A stretch of 64,000 nucleotides of DNA, from positions 3,142,602-3,206,601 of the forward strand of contig VZSR01001685.1 in the NCBI GenBank assembly GCA_013398615.1, read 5' to 3'. Source of the DNA: Brachypodius melanocephalos. Its lineage: Eukaryota; Chordata; Aves; Passeriformes; Pycnonotidae. The position numbers and the translations under genes are program-made. The notes beneath the pieces were generated by a model. The model saw only the letters and a program-made list of their open reading frames with translations, made no database searches and was not told the DNA's origin. Below are positions 26,868 through 38,611 of the stretch, piece by piece. The number at the start of each line of letters is the position of its first letter. Within the stretch, counting starts at the first letter, position 1.

Positions 26868-27728
26868 TTAAAGATCTGTGAAGACACAATAAACTGCTCT
26901 GTTGCTTGTACAACAGTCTCTCCACAGCCCTCTGAATCTCAGGAGCAAAGATTCCTGTAAGGAGCGAAGACATAGAGCCTTTCTTTTGTTGACCATTTCC
27001 AGGGATGACTCATTGAATAGGAACTGAATAGGATGATTCATCATGTGATGAATATCCCTTATGCTTTCCTTCTCACTGTGACATAGAGGCCACAGCTGCA
27101 GGGGCTGCACAAGAAGGTTGAACTGCCAAAGATGTTCCAGCAAAGAGAGGATTAAATGAGGCTGGGTTATGTAATGTGGAGAGAAGTGCCAAAAGAAGAT
27201 GACTGAGATGCCCTGTGCAAATGTCTGTCTCATTAGCTTTCACTGACTGAAGAAGGAGTCAAGAGTTCCTGCCAGAGCAGTGGGAAAGGCCTTTGAGTAC
27301 TGTAATCTGTCATGCTGGGGAAGGGGAGAACATACGTTCACCACATCTATGAAACATAGCCTGCTGCAGGTGCCTTTGGAAAGTTTAATTCCTCTTTTAT
27401 GCTCAGCATTCAACACCAGTGTTGAACAAACTGGTTCTAATTGACTGACACCTGTGAACTGGGATTCTGGCACAATTTGAGTCGTATCAATATCCTCCTG
27501 ATCCATACCAAAGTTACACACAAATATTGGAAAGCCAAACACTTAGCAGAATGGACCTTTTCTACCAGAGTAGAATAAGTCATTGATAGGGCCCAGGGTT
27601 CTGGTCAGTCTAGAGGGAAAGCCAGCCTTGTCTTGTAGTATCCAGCCCCCTACCAGGATGGAAGTGTTGTGGATGGGTGTTGTGACTACTTTCTTCAAAT
27701 TTAAACGAACCCAACTGCACACCAGCAT
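26868..27728 (-). pseudogene. Possible decayed coding frame, unknown product
   Basis: Three consecutive open segments of 61, 100 and 121 codons lie in one frame (27728-27543, 27542-27240, 27233-26868), separated by single in-frame stops. DNA of this composition would be expected to show a stop roughly every 15 to 20 codons, so only two internal stops in 287 codons is unusual. The first segment is preceded directly by a TGA at 27729-27731. No signal peptide, zinc knuckle or catalytic motif is evident. Chance, or a stop-poor frame antisense to a transcript, remains possible. Confidence 0.3.
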
Positions 27729-27960
27729 TCAGAAGCTGATAGGTTATGGGCAGTGGCTCAACAACTGGTGGCCAAGTGAAGAAACCGTGATTTTCCTTTG
27801 CCATTGGGAACATCTTTTCCTTAAACTAGAAATAGCTTTGTTCTCTTTTCACACCTGCCAGAGGAATGTCAGAAATCCTACAGATAACAAATCTTTCAGA
27901 ATTTTCTTAACATGGCATGACAAGAATGATAATTTCCTTAAGACATTTTCACTTCTCTGA

Positions 27961-29190
27961 AAATGAAGACTGAAGTACTTCTGGTTTTTGTGGTTTGTTA
28001 TTGGTGAGGCTTTTTTTGAGACAGGGAGAGGTAATAGGAAAAAACAAAAGACATAAGTTGAAACAAAATAGGAATAAATTAAAACAAAAAGGAGAAACAG
28101 AATGAAAGGTGGGGGAAAAATACATATAAATATATGACTTGGAAACAGATTTTCTTAATGTTTTTGCTTCACCAAAAAAAAATTTATTAAAAGTGTTATT
28201 TCTATGGACACATGCTGACAGACTAGACCAAGCAGTTGTAGTTTCAACGTTTGGGGAAGAAAAAAAAAGAAGAAAAGAAAAATAGAATATTTATGATCCT
28301 AGCTTCCTTTTCTCTACTCTTAATACACAAATTTAGTCTTACTAAAGTGTCTCTGTACTTTTACTTACACATAATCTCATTAGTGGGTTCACAGTTGTCA
28401 AAGTTATACACTTTGCCTTGGAATTCCATGTAATTACAAGATTTGGTACTAATGAAGATGTCATAAATAGAGAGAATTGTCTAAACATCCTCTGGAGAAT
28501 ATTTGTTAGAGAAGCAGGTAAATTATTTTAGGGTTATGTGGATGATAACGACAATAGCAAAAAGAAAGTAGACAGGGTGAAACAAGACACAGAATTGAGT
28601 GTGAAAGGATGATATGAAGAGGCAAGTTAGTTTGCAACTCTAGAAGGATGAAAGAGGAAGATAATAGGAAAAGAGAAGAGACAGTGCAGAAATTGTGATT
28701 GAGGAGATGTGTGGATTGCAATTAGTGAATGGTAATTAAGGTGGTGAAAGACTGCCTGTATCTATCTAACACAGTCCTGAAAAATATACACTAAAATTTT
28801 GAGGGGGTTGAAGTATAGCTAAGGGTAATTGAGAACATGTACAATAATTTGTCAAACAAGGACAGAGAGGAAAAGATGTAAAATACCCATGTGAAAAAAT
28901 CCTTTGGTGTAAAAGAGTTAAACAATGGCTCTTCTACTATAACTCCCAGCAGGCTGCTCCAAGAAAAAGCTGGCACAACATGATCACAATTTCCAAGGAA
29001 AGCCTGAAGCCTTATTCATCTAGACCTATTCATTAATCATTACAAATAGGTTCCTGTAAATAATATAATTCTTCCCTTACTTTTTGGAAAGCAGAACAGC
29101 TCAGAGCACAAAAATGCACTAGCTGCATATTTTGCAATTATCATACTACAGGTAAAAAATCTGAAGTTAATATTTAGAGTTAGGTGTTGC
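27961..29190. other. AT-rich intergenic DNA
   Basis: Purine-rich stretches (GAAAAAAAAAGAAGAAAAG near 28258-28285) and otherwise unremarkable sequence. No gene was recognised. Confidence 0.6.
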
Positions 29191-29327
29191 ATTTTCCTTT
29201 GTTTTGTTTGATTGTTTGTGGTTTGTTTGCTTAGGGGGTTTTTGGGAGCGTGGTTGGGGTTAGTTGGTTTGGTTTGTTTTGGGGTTTTCTTTGTTTGGTT
29301 GGTTTTTGGGTGTTTGGTTGTTTTTTT
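29191..29327 (-). repeat. GTTT/GGTTT-rich low-complexity tract
   Basis: The plus strand consists of G and T almost only (TTTGTTTG, GGTTTGGTTTG, GGTTGGTTTTTGGG). It is the complement of the A-rich CAAA/CCAA tracts seen elsewhere in the window. The proline- and threonine-rich open frame across it on the minus strand (29040-29429) is a composition artefact. Confidence 0.85.
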
Positions 29328-29472
29328 CCTCACAGGAGTTGTAGTAATACTCTTTTGTTTGGGTGCCTGTGAAAACTCATCTAGAAAAACATTGGCAGGG
29401 AAAAAACTTTGATTACATAAATACTCCAATTTTTAACACTGTTAATTTATAGTATTAACAGCATGTTGCCAT

Positions 29473-29735
29473 CATAGAACCATTGAATCATGGAATATGC
29501 TGAGCTGGAAGGGGCTCATCAGGATAATCAAATCCCGCTCCTAGCCCTGTGCAGGACAGAGTCAGAGTCACACCATGTGCCTGAGAATTTTATCCAAACA
29601 CTTCTGGACTTCTGCAGATTTGGTGCTGTGACCAGTTCTTTGGGGAGCCTGTTCCAGGGCCCAACCACCTCATGGGTGCAAAAACTTTTCATATCTGATC
29701 TAAACCTCCTGACTCAGCTTCATGCTGAGATGTAT
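29473..29735 (-). mobile_element. CR1 LINE 3' fragment, minus strand
   Basis: Begins CATAGAACCATTGAATCATGGAATATGCTGAGCTGG, a mutated octamer tail followed by the CR1 3' end. It continues with CACACCATGTGCCTGAGA, TTTGGTGCTGTGACCAG, TTGGGGAGCCTGTTCCAGG and CTAAACCTCCTGA. It is the same subfamily as the copies at 6599 and 38231. About 260 bp remain. Confidence 0.92.
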
Positions 29736-29799
29736 GCATGTAATCTCAGATTTTTTTCTTTTTTTTTTAAGTCAAACAACCTGATAATAAATGGTTAAA

Positions 29800-32700
29800 C
29801 ACGCCAATTTACCTTTACTTCCATATCACAAGATGCACCTTTTTTTAAAAAAAAATTCTATAGTGAAAAATTCTCCCCACTCTCGATGTTGTCTTCTTAA
29901 GAAGAGCACTTGAAGAAAACTCAGAGCTATTAAAATAACAAGAGCAATCAAAAAATATCTAACATCTCATATTTTGCTTCCTGTCCTTTGATAAGGTTTC
30001 ACATGCATTAGCCATGCCTCAATGGAGATCAATGCCACCTGAGTTGCAATTCTGAAGCCACTGCCATTAAACTGGGATGTGTGATCTGTCAGATCTAGTT
30101 TGGCTGAAGAAATAGAAGATCTGGAGGGCAAACAAGAATTTAAGCTTTTCCTCCTTTTTTTCTGAAAGATAAAACCTTTTCACATCGATATTATGTATGC
30201 AGGATACTCAGTGCAACCTGATGGAAGTTCATATCCTCTCTTATCAGTTTTCTATATTAGCATCCACCTCTCTAGGGGTTCCAAATTCAATACAGTTCTC
30301 TGTGGATCTCAGACCTTTTCAGATACTCAGACCCATCGTGAAATTTCTGTACTTGCATAATCCTCATTTGTTGTTTTGTTTGTTTAATAATGAAAAATGA
30401 ATTGCTCATTCCTTCATTTTGCAACTATGCACAGAATGTTCATTTAGCATATTTAATTATATAATGCAGACATGCACTATGACTTAAAGAAGAAATCAAA
30501 ATTCAAGACAGAACAATTTATCTTTATGTGACTACTAAAAAAAGGAAAAAAAATGAAGTATTTAGCAAAAAAAAAAGCTGTCTTAATGCACCCTTACTTT
30601 AGTGAAAAAAAGAGGGAATTTGAAGTCTGTTTTATTTTGTCTCAGTGTATCCCTTTGTATTATTATCAGTATTTACAAGTCCCTCCATTGTGGAAGGTCT
30701 GTTAGGAAACATCAATTTCAAAACCACTTCAGCAGCTAATTTTCTAAGCTTGCCTAGGGATTTTAACACTGCTTTATAGTATGAAGTAGGGCATAGATCT
30801 AAAATAGTAAATAAATATTTCTGACCAAACAATAGAAAAAGTGATAAAATATTAACACAAACTTGTATTTATATTTATAACCAGTGTTATTACTGCTGCA
30901 TTTTTGTTGACTCAGTAAAAATAGCTCATACTCTCAGCATTATATCTGTTGAATTTATATTCATGATTCTGTTTGCAGTGCAAGAACCACAGTCTATGTA
31001 CTCCAACACTAAAGTCCATGGCTAACACTATCTGTAAATATGAACCATTAAGCTCCAAAGTTATTCTACAGATTTTTTTTGATTGTAATTATAATACCAA
31101 CAAATGTGTGTGCACAAGGACAATGCTGTTTGTCAAAAATGTGAGCAGATATTAAATGTATTAAATGAAAGTTTGTGTATGCTGAAACATGATAATAAAG
31201 ACAGTCAACAAATATAGTATAATTTATCCTTAAATTAGAGAGTCACTATTTGTCATTAACCAGTTTTACATACAAGAAATAAATCCTTTACATGTGTGTT
31301 CTCTCCATCAAAACAATACTGCTTTAGTAGGCAACAACTTCAAAAACTAGTAAAATGGGATTAATTTAATTTTTTTTCATTTCTGGAAATTTTTTTCATT
31401 TTTTCATTTACCTAAAATTTATTCTTGATCTTGACAATCCATATTGTATTACCATACTAAAATATTAAACCATGAGTATTACACAAGTTACGTAAGTTAT
31501 TACACAAAACCATGAGTATAATCATTCAATCAAAAATGCCTAACATGAGTTTCACTGAATTGTTTATAACCCATGATATAGTCAGCATTAACCTAAAATT
31601 TCATAAAGTGTTAGATATTTGATGATGCAGAGTTTCTCCTGCTGTTATTTAAATATTGCTTCATGATTAGTTCTATCATTATCAGCATTCATCCCAGATT
31701 TTCGCTGTAAATAGTCAAATTAAATGAAGACTAGATCATGACTCAAGTTTTCTATGAATACAAAGTTAAGATGTATAAACCTTGAATACTCTGAAGCAAA
31801 TTTAGGACAGCTTTAATTATTTGCTCAGTTGTTTTTTCATTCAATTCTTTCATCTTTACATATATACAACAAGGAATTAGATGTACTCACATATTAGTAT
31901 ATATTTACATGTTGGGATTTTTTATTATTATTTAAATAATGATATAGTTTCTCTGTCTTTAAAGCCACTTTCTTTCTACTTTTATTCCAAGTATTATCCA
32001 TCTCTTTCAAGTGCAAAATGCAGTTCCTACTGGACAATATGTAATTGCAGCAATAATTGAATGTAAAATGCAGCTCATATTTTTAGTTAAAAAATTGACT
32101 AAATTTAAATAGATGTTTTTTGGTATGCAGCTGCACTCAGAAATATAAAGCGTTCTCAGTATAAATCTTGAAAAGAATGAATACTGTCACAGCTGGGATT
32201 AAATTAGAACACTGCTTAATAAAACATCAGTGATGTTGTTACAGCTGCCCCAAAATGGCACCATCCAGTGAAGCTCACTTCCAAAAAAATTTATTTTCTG
32301 CTTTTAAGTACAATCTCTCACTCTCAGCTCTCTTCCTCCTGCAAAAACACGTAAAATAAGAATATCAGAATCAGAAATAAGAATTAAGGACTACCATGAA
32401 TATCATCTTTTGGTTTAATTGCAATTCCAAATTCTCTAATAACTATATATCTCAATTATTTTGTTTGGTTTCATGGAATAGAAAAGAAACTACCAGCAGT
32501 GCTGAATATCAAATGCAATACCCACTCCAAATAAATCTAAATAGCGTAGAGTGGGTGGCAAGAACTAGTATTTTTTTTCCCATAGCCAAAGATTAATTTG
32601 CTGCTCAGGAATCATTTTGCATACTGTGAGATTCACAGTTTAAGTTATTTCATTTTCTACAATATGAAGACAAGCTTCCCTCTTGTACTCCCTGTTTGTT

Positions 32701-35700
32701 TTGGGTTGTTTTTGTAAGGTATAATTCATTTACAACACTCCTGAAAATGTACCTAGAACACACTATGAGTTAATTTCTCATTCATTATCAACTACATGTG
32801 CAACACTAAATTGATGTCTGTCCATTACCTAGAATATGTTTCATATAGATTATGGAAAGCTATTTTTAAATCTGTTGCTCTCTATCAGTCTGGATCAGAT
32901 GGGATTTATTTGATCTAGAAAGTACTTCACCCCGAAGCACAAAGGTAGTTTGGTGTTCTATTTGAGGGGGAGCAAATTTTTGGTAGTTGTGATTTTTATT
33001 GAATAAAACACAACCAATAAAACCCCATCAAAAACAGGTAAAAAACCCCCACCAACTCCCCCCTCAAACCTCCAATAAGGGCGGCATTTGTCTATTCAGT
33101 TCTTTATAATGACCAACCTGATAATTCATGTCTTCAGGTTACTTTCAGAATTAAATAAGTATGTTAAGAAATATGCATTTGACGAAGGAATTTGAAAGCT
33201 AAGAAACTGCAGATAAACTGTAAATAATAATATTTCCAATTTTAAAACGTTAAGGCAACTTCACATTCATTTGTGACATTCTATTCATACAATCTCTTGC
33301 TTCCTCATTGAACAAGAAATATATTTTTCAGCATTAAAAATGTATTTCAGTTTTTAAATACTTAAATGCAGACTCCATTGTTTGTGGTTTCTTTCAAATC
33401 CATATGCATTGTGGTAACTTTTAAAAAGTAGTAGTAATTACAGCAAAACTGGTCACAGGTGCATTTACAGCCTATGGTCCAAATGAAAAAGCAAATGCCA
33501 ATTACAGAGAAATATACAAACTGATTTTTCAATACCTGAGTGTGATACACTGCAAGAGTCCCATTAATAAAAATAAATTAGCCTATATAATTTAAATGCC
33601 CACAGAAATGAAGAATAAATTATACTAAATGCAAGTTAAATGATATTCTCATTTTGTCAGGTTATACATTTTAAAGTGTACTAGCATACATTGAACATTT
33701 GCTAAGGTACTATTAGTGCAAATTTCAACCTTTTTGCAAGTAAAGTCAAATTCTTGATTACTAGAAGAAACTCTTGAGGATTTACAATTAATAGGCACTT
33801 TTTATGGCATCATCGTGTTTACTATACCTTTAGCATACTCCTAGTCCCCATAATTAAATGTCAATTATCACCTTAGTCTAGCATAGTCTAAGATTTTAGG
33901 AAGACAAAAAGTAATAAACATTAATTTAACTGTCATCTTAAGACACCCTTGCATTCAACAGCAGAACAAATGAACAATTGTAAGTATGTATAATGAGGGG
34001 GTGTGTGATGAACAACAGAAATATTGTAAATAACTTGTTTTTATATTAAAGCTGTATGGCATTTTTGTCTTTACTGTCATCCATACTCTGTACTCAAACC
34101 TTTCCTTAAACTTAACTGAAAAATGAAAAAAGACACATACATATAAATATACAATACAATATACACAGGCAAAAAAATTAGAACAAGTTATAGGTTTTAT
34201 TATGATTACAATTTTGTGCATAACATTGTGCACCAATGTACCTAAACATGTTATACTTCAGGCTGTGTGCCACCCAGTTTAACTTAACATCAACTTTTAT
34301 GACTGTATTAGGATAGGACATGACAGATGGACATTTAAAACTATAATTTCAAGGCTTCATTTCTTCAGTACTGCATGGTCTCATTTGCAGTGTCAACACT
34401 ACTCTTTTATCTTATGCATTTTTATCATTCTCAGTGAGAATTCTATGACAGCATTTTTGAATCCTTTCATTCCAGGCCATTCCCCCAACAGTTTATTTTC
34501 CCTCTCTAAAGGCCAGATCTCCTTCTGAGAAATAACTTATTTCTTTTACCCAAAATAGATTTCTTAATATTGCCAATATTCCCACTTGGAGTGGTCAGGG
34601 AGTAGGAAAGTGGAACTATTTCACTGAGTCTCCAAGTGTCTAACAATTAATTAGAAACATCATGAAAAATGTTAGGGCTAATGAAGCTTTACAGGAAAGG
34701 TGAATTGAAGATGCAAAAAAGGGAAAGAAATTGCAAATTACGGTATTCATTACTGCTGGTTTTACCCTGAAAACATAAGGCAGAGTGAGTTCAAGTTGAA
34801 GTAAGAAAATTATGATGGCTAAAGGTGAAAGAGTGGCTTGCATGGCAAGAGTCAAGTGCACTCTTAAATATGGGAAAAGAACTGAAAACCTCAAAAATAT
34901 TTAAATAGATCTCTTCTGAGATGGAGAACAACCTGATTCAAATTTAACAATCTCATACTGCTCTTGATTTGTTCTTTCTCTTCTCATTCTGCTATCATCT
35001 TTTCTTGCCATGATCACAACAGAAGCTAATGGAAGAAAATCTGGCCTATCCACCAGATAATAAGTGTATTTCAATCTCAGACAGATTATATGGCACAGAA
35101 TAGACAGTGTTACAGTCAGATGATCATTAGAAATTTAATAAAAGAATGGAAGAGTGATCTTTCTTGTAAGAAGGAAAGTGTTGCATTGGAGAAACAATAA
35201 AATTAATTACACTAATTGCAATATAAGCATAATAATCATCTTCAGTTTTAACGCTGTGTTTAAGTTGTCTATCTAAAATTACCACACTCAGCTAAATACC
35301 AAAAAGGTAAAAATAAATATAGAAAAAAATAGTAAGAACATCTGAGTAGGATTTCTATAATTGTCTCATGATGTAAGAGCAAAAATTCAGGCAGAAGGAA
35401 AAATGAAAAGATAAAAACAGTTCATCACTGAAGAAATTAAACTCTTTGACTGTATATAACACACAATAACAAAACAGCTTTTTCTAAAATGTTCAGTATA
35501 ACATAGTCATCAACCATGAAATAAGCTGATCTGAAAAGGTACGACATGGCCTAAAAGAGAAAACAAAACCCTCCAAAACTTTTATAGTTAAAAAAGTGAC
35601 ATATATTTTATGAAATGCCCTTTTATGCTTTGAAGAATTATGTAACTCTACCTCTTGAGGAGGACAAAAATATGAACTTCAGGATATTCTAGTTAATGTT

Positions 35701-36953
35701 GTCTCCTCGGTTTCAGACATTCATTAGCCTCAAAGCCAAAGACAAAAAAATTCCTAAATTATCTTATTTTCACCCAGAGTACCTTTAAGTTTTATATTAG
35801 AAAAACCCTCTTGGATTCATATGTAGTATGAAATATATATGTGGCTGCATCTTCTCTATGAAGCTATTGAAGAGGCACTTTTGTCTGTTCTTTCTCCCAC
35901 ATTATCTCTTCCTCTGATTAGTACTTATTTTTAAATTAAAAAAAAAAAAACCAAAATTAAAACAAGTTATAAGTTTTATTATTATTAGTTATATTGTAGG
36001 TATGTTGTTACTACAAAAAGATTGGGTTATAGGCTTGGAAAAATTGAGAATAACTAAACAATTAAGTCTAGCTGATTTCTGGGCTTCTGTCATACTTCCA
36101 TTTTTTAAGTCCACATAAATATTTGTATTTAAAATTAACTGTAAAATAATACACAAGATAAAAGAAAAGCTATACAAGAGAAGACCTGATTGAAAACATC
36201 TCTAGTTTCTGGAGGTTATATTTTCCAGCTATGGGGAATTCCCAGGGAATCAATGGAAGCCTCCTCTAGAAGTCCTTTGAATGTTAATCTGAGCAGGACT
36301 TGCACAGCACAAGTGGAGCTTCAATGGTTATTTCTAGAACAGCTACACAGTTATATAATTTTGCTAATTTGTAATGGAAGACATGACTCCCCTTTATAAG
36401 AAAAATATCTGTACCAAAAGTGGAGCTGAACTACAGATGTTTTGCATTAATAGGTCCAGTTAAACCCTGAGATATTACTCATGTGAGTGAGCTGCTTTTC
36501 AACAGGAAATTGGATCTTGGTAAGAGTTTTCTTTAAGAAACACAAAATCAGAAATCACTTGCATCTTTACTCATACCCCCTCAATAGAATTTCAGGGAAA
36601 TGCTACCTGTGACCTAGATCTACTGCACGTCTGGGCTCACTGCATGACAGAAAGGTGAATCAGGCAGGAGTTCTAAAAAGCTGTTATAGTTCCCACCTAT
36701 GGTTTGTACCCAGATTAGTCATGGAAACCAAAGTGGTGCAGGTGAGGGGAAAGCTATTTAACAGCTATGTTAAATTTAAATTTAAATGCATTATGTCAGG
36801 TCAGCTGCACTCGGATGGCATTTATTTCTCAGATGTGGTAAGATTCATGTAACCATTGAAGCCTAGAAAGAGAAATGAAAAAATTTACTCCATTTTCATT
36901 TATATTGTAAGCCACAGAATGTTCTCAATCTCTAAAAAAAAATAAAATAGAAG
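29800..36953. other. Long AT-rich intergenic stretch
   Basis: About 7 kb with no recognisable gene or transposon. A 12-bp phrase around AAACCATGAGTAT is repeated at 31469-31481 and again near 31507-31518. A C-rich patch (AACCCCCACCAACTCCCCCC) lies near 33045-33065. Open frames are short and featureless. Confidence 0.6.
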
Positions 36954-38090
36954 CATAGAATCACAGAATCACAGAATGGTTTGTATTGGAAGGAATTATT
37001 AAAATCACCTATGCCAATCCCCTCGCCATGGTTGGGAACAACTTTGACGAGATCGACTTGCTCAAAGCCCCATTCAACCTGATCTTGAACATTTGAAATC
37101 ATGAGACATCTACAGTTTCTCTGGGCAACCTGTTCCTGTGCCTCACTACATTCATGTTAAAATTTCTTTCCTTATACCTAATAAAAAATCTAATCTAAAT
37201 ATGGCCTCATTCAGTTTGAAACCACTAACCTTGTCCTGTCACTGCAGGTCCTGGTGAAAGGTCTTTCTCCATCTTTCTTGTAAGTTCCTTTTATATAGTG
37301 AAAAAGTTGTAATCTCTCCAGAGCCTTCCCTTCTCCTGACTGGAACCCAGCTCTGTCAGCCTGTCCTCACAGGGAAGGTGTTCTGGCAGTCTGATCATTA
37401 TCATGTCATCCTCTGGACTTGTTCTAACAGCGTCATGTCCTACTTGTAGTCACATTTCTTTTTATGCAGCCCAGGACACGGGTGACTCTCTGGACTGCAA
37501 GCACTCCTTGCCAGATCAGTTCCAATTTTTCATCCACCAATATCCCAAAGGTCTTCTTCACAGGGTGATTCCAAATAAGTTTAATTTGTGCTGATATTGT
37601 GAATTGCCCCAATCTAGGTGCAGGATTTTTCACTTGGTCATGTTGAATTTCATAAAATTTGCACATCCCTCTCTTCGCATGGCCCTCTCTTTAATGTTCT
37701 CCCAAAACGGCATGACTTTCCTTCTAGCATACCAGCTTCCTTCTAATCAGTCAGCTTGGTTTTACCTTGATACTGAGGTGATACACATGCAATCCCACTG
37801 TGTCAATGATGAAGGTATTAAATAAGTTCAGACCCATGAGGAGCACCACATGTTCCTGGATTCCAGTTGATCATTTAGCTGTTCACTGTAACTCTGGATA
37901 CAGCCATCCAGCCAATTCCTTATCTATCTAACAGTCCATCTATCAAGACCACATGTCTCCAATTTATTTCTAAGAATTCTGTGAGAGTCTGTATCAAAGA
38001 CCTTTCAGATTGGGTTGGTGTTAGCTGTAGCTCTTCCCTTTTCTTTTGCTGAAGTTACTCTGTCACAGAAGGCTGGAACAGGCATAATTT
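36954..38090 (-). mobile_element. CR1 LINE, older copy, minus strand
   Basis: The left end carries three octamer units in complement (CATAGAATCACAGAATCACAGAAT), then GGTTTGTATTGGAAGG. The expected CR1 order follows: CCTGTTCCTGTGCCTCACTAC, ACCTTGTCCTGTCACTGCAGG, CCCTTCTCCTGACTGGAACCCAG, GTCATGTCCTACTTGTA. Inside ORF2, GTGAGAGTCTGTATCAAAGACC near 37980-38005 is the complement of the KAFDTVSH region. Divergence is higher than in the 6599 copy. Confidence 0.92.
37433..37666 (-). pseudogene. CR1 ORF2 C-terminal fragment
   Basis: The minus-strand frame contains FGILVDEKLELIWQ and later VTRVLGCIKRNVTTSR. These align by eye with the conserved CR1 ORF2 stretch (LGVLVDEKLNMSQQ, then ILGCIKRSVASR). The frame is closed on both sides and belongs to the older CR1 copy. 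Confidence 0.85.
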
Positions 38091-38230
38091 ACCATCGGTG
38101 AAGTTGTCTTTCATCATCTCCCTGTTTTCCACATCTTCCACCAAAATTGGTTCTTATCAGTGCAACTAATGGTGGCAGAATATAGCTTTCCTTTTGTCAT
38201 GTGTAGTCAGTACAGAAATTATTGAAAATA

Positions 38231-38611
38231 ATCACAGATTATGCTGAGTTGAAAGGGATCCACAAGGACTGCCGAATCCAGCTCCCAGCCCTTTTCACAG
38301 AACCATCCCAAAGAGTCACACCATGAGCCTGAGGACATTGTCCAAACACTTCTGGAACTCTGTCAGGCTTGGTGATGTCACCACTTCCATGGGGAGGCTC
38401 TTCCAGTGTCCAAACACCCTCTGCGTGAAGAACTTTCTTCCTATATCCAACCTAAACCTCCCCTGAAACAGTTTCAGGCCATTCCCTCAGGTATTGTCAC
38501 TGGACAACACGGAACAGAGATCAGTGCCTGCCCCTCCTCCTCACAAGAAAGTTGTGACTGCATTGAGGTCTCCCCTCAGTCTCTTCTTCCCCAGGCTGAA
38601 TAGACCAAATG
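38231..38611 (-). mobile_element. CR1 LINE 3' fragment, minus strand
   Basis: Starts with a degraded tail (ATCACAGATTATGCTGAGTTG) and runs through AAGGGATCCACAAGG, CACACCATGAGCCTGAGG, CAGGCTTGGTGATGTCACC, CCAACCTAAACCTCCCCTG, and GAGGTCTCCCCTCAGTCTC to CAGGCTGAATAGACCAA. It lies about 140 bp beyond the older CR1 and has the same orientation, so it is a separate, younger insertion. Confidence 0.93.

Larger units (their letters stand above)
26040..27960 (-). other. GC-elevated block with a decayed long frame
   Basis: This block is richer in G and C and poorer in stop codons than its surroundings. On the minus strand, one frame from 27728 down to 26868 is open for about 287 codons, broken only by a TAA at 27543-27545 and a TGA at 27240-27242. 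I do not recognise the product in any of the three segments and see no RT, protease, integrase or envelope signature. It may be an old retroviral interior, a processed pseudogene or an untranslated transcript region. Confidence 0.4.

Noticed and set aside
29040..29429. 129-codon minus-strand open frame rich in Lys, Thr, Asn and Pro
   Set aside because: It is produced by the GTTT-rich low-complexity tract and not by coding sequence.
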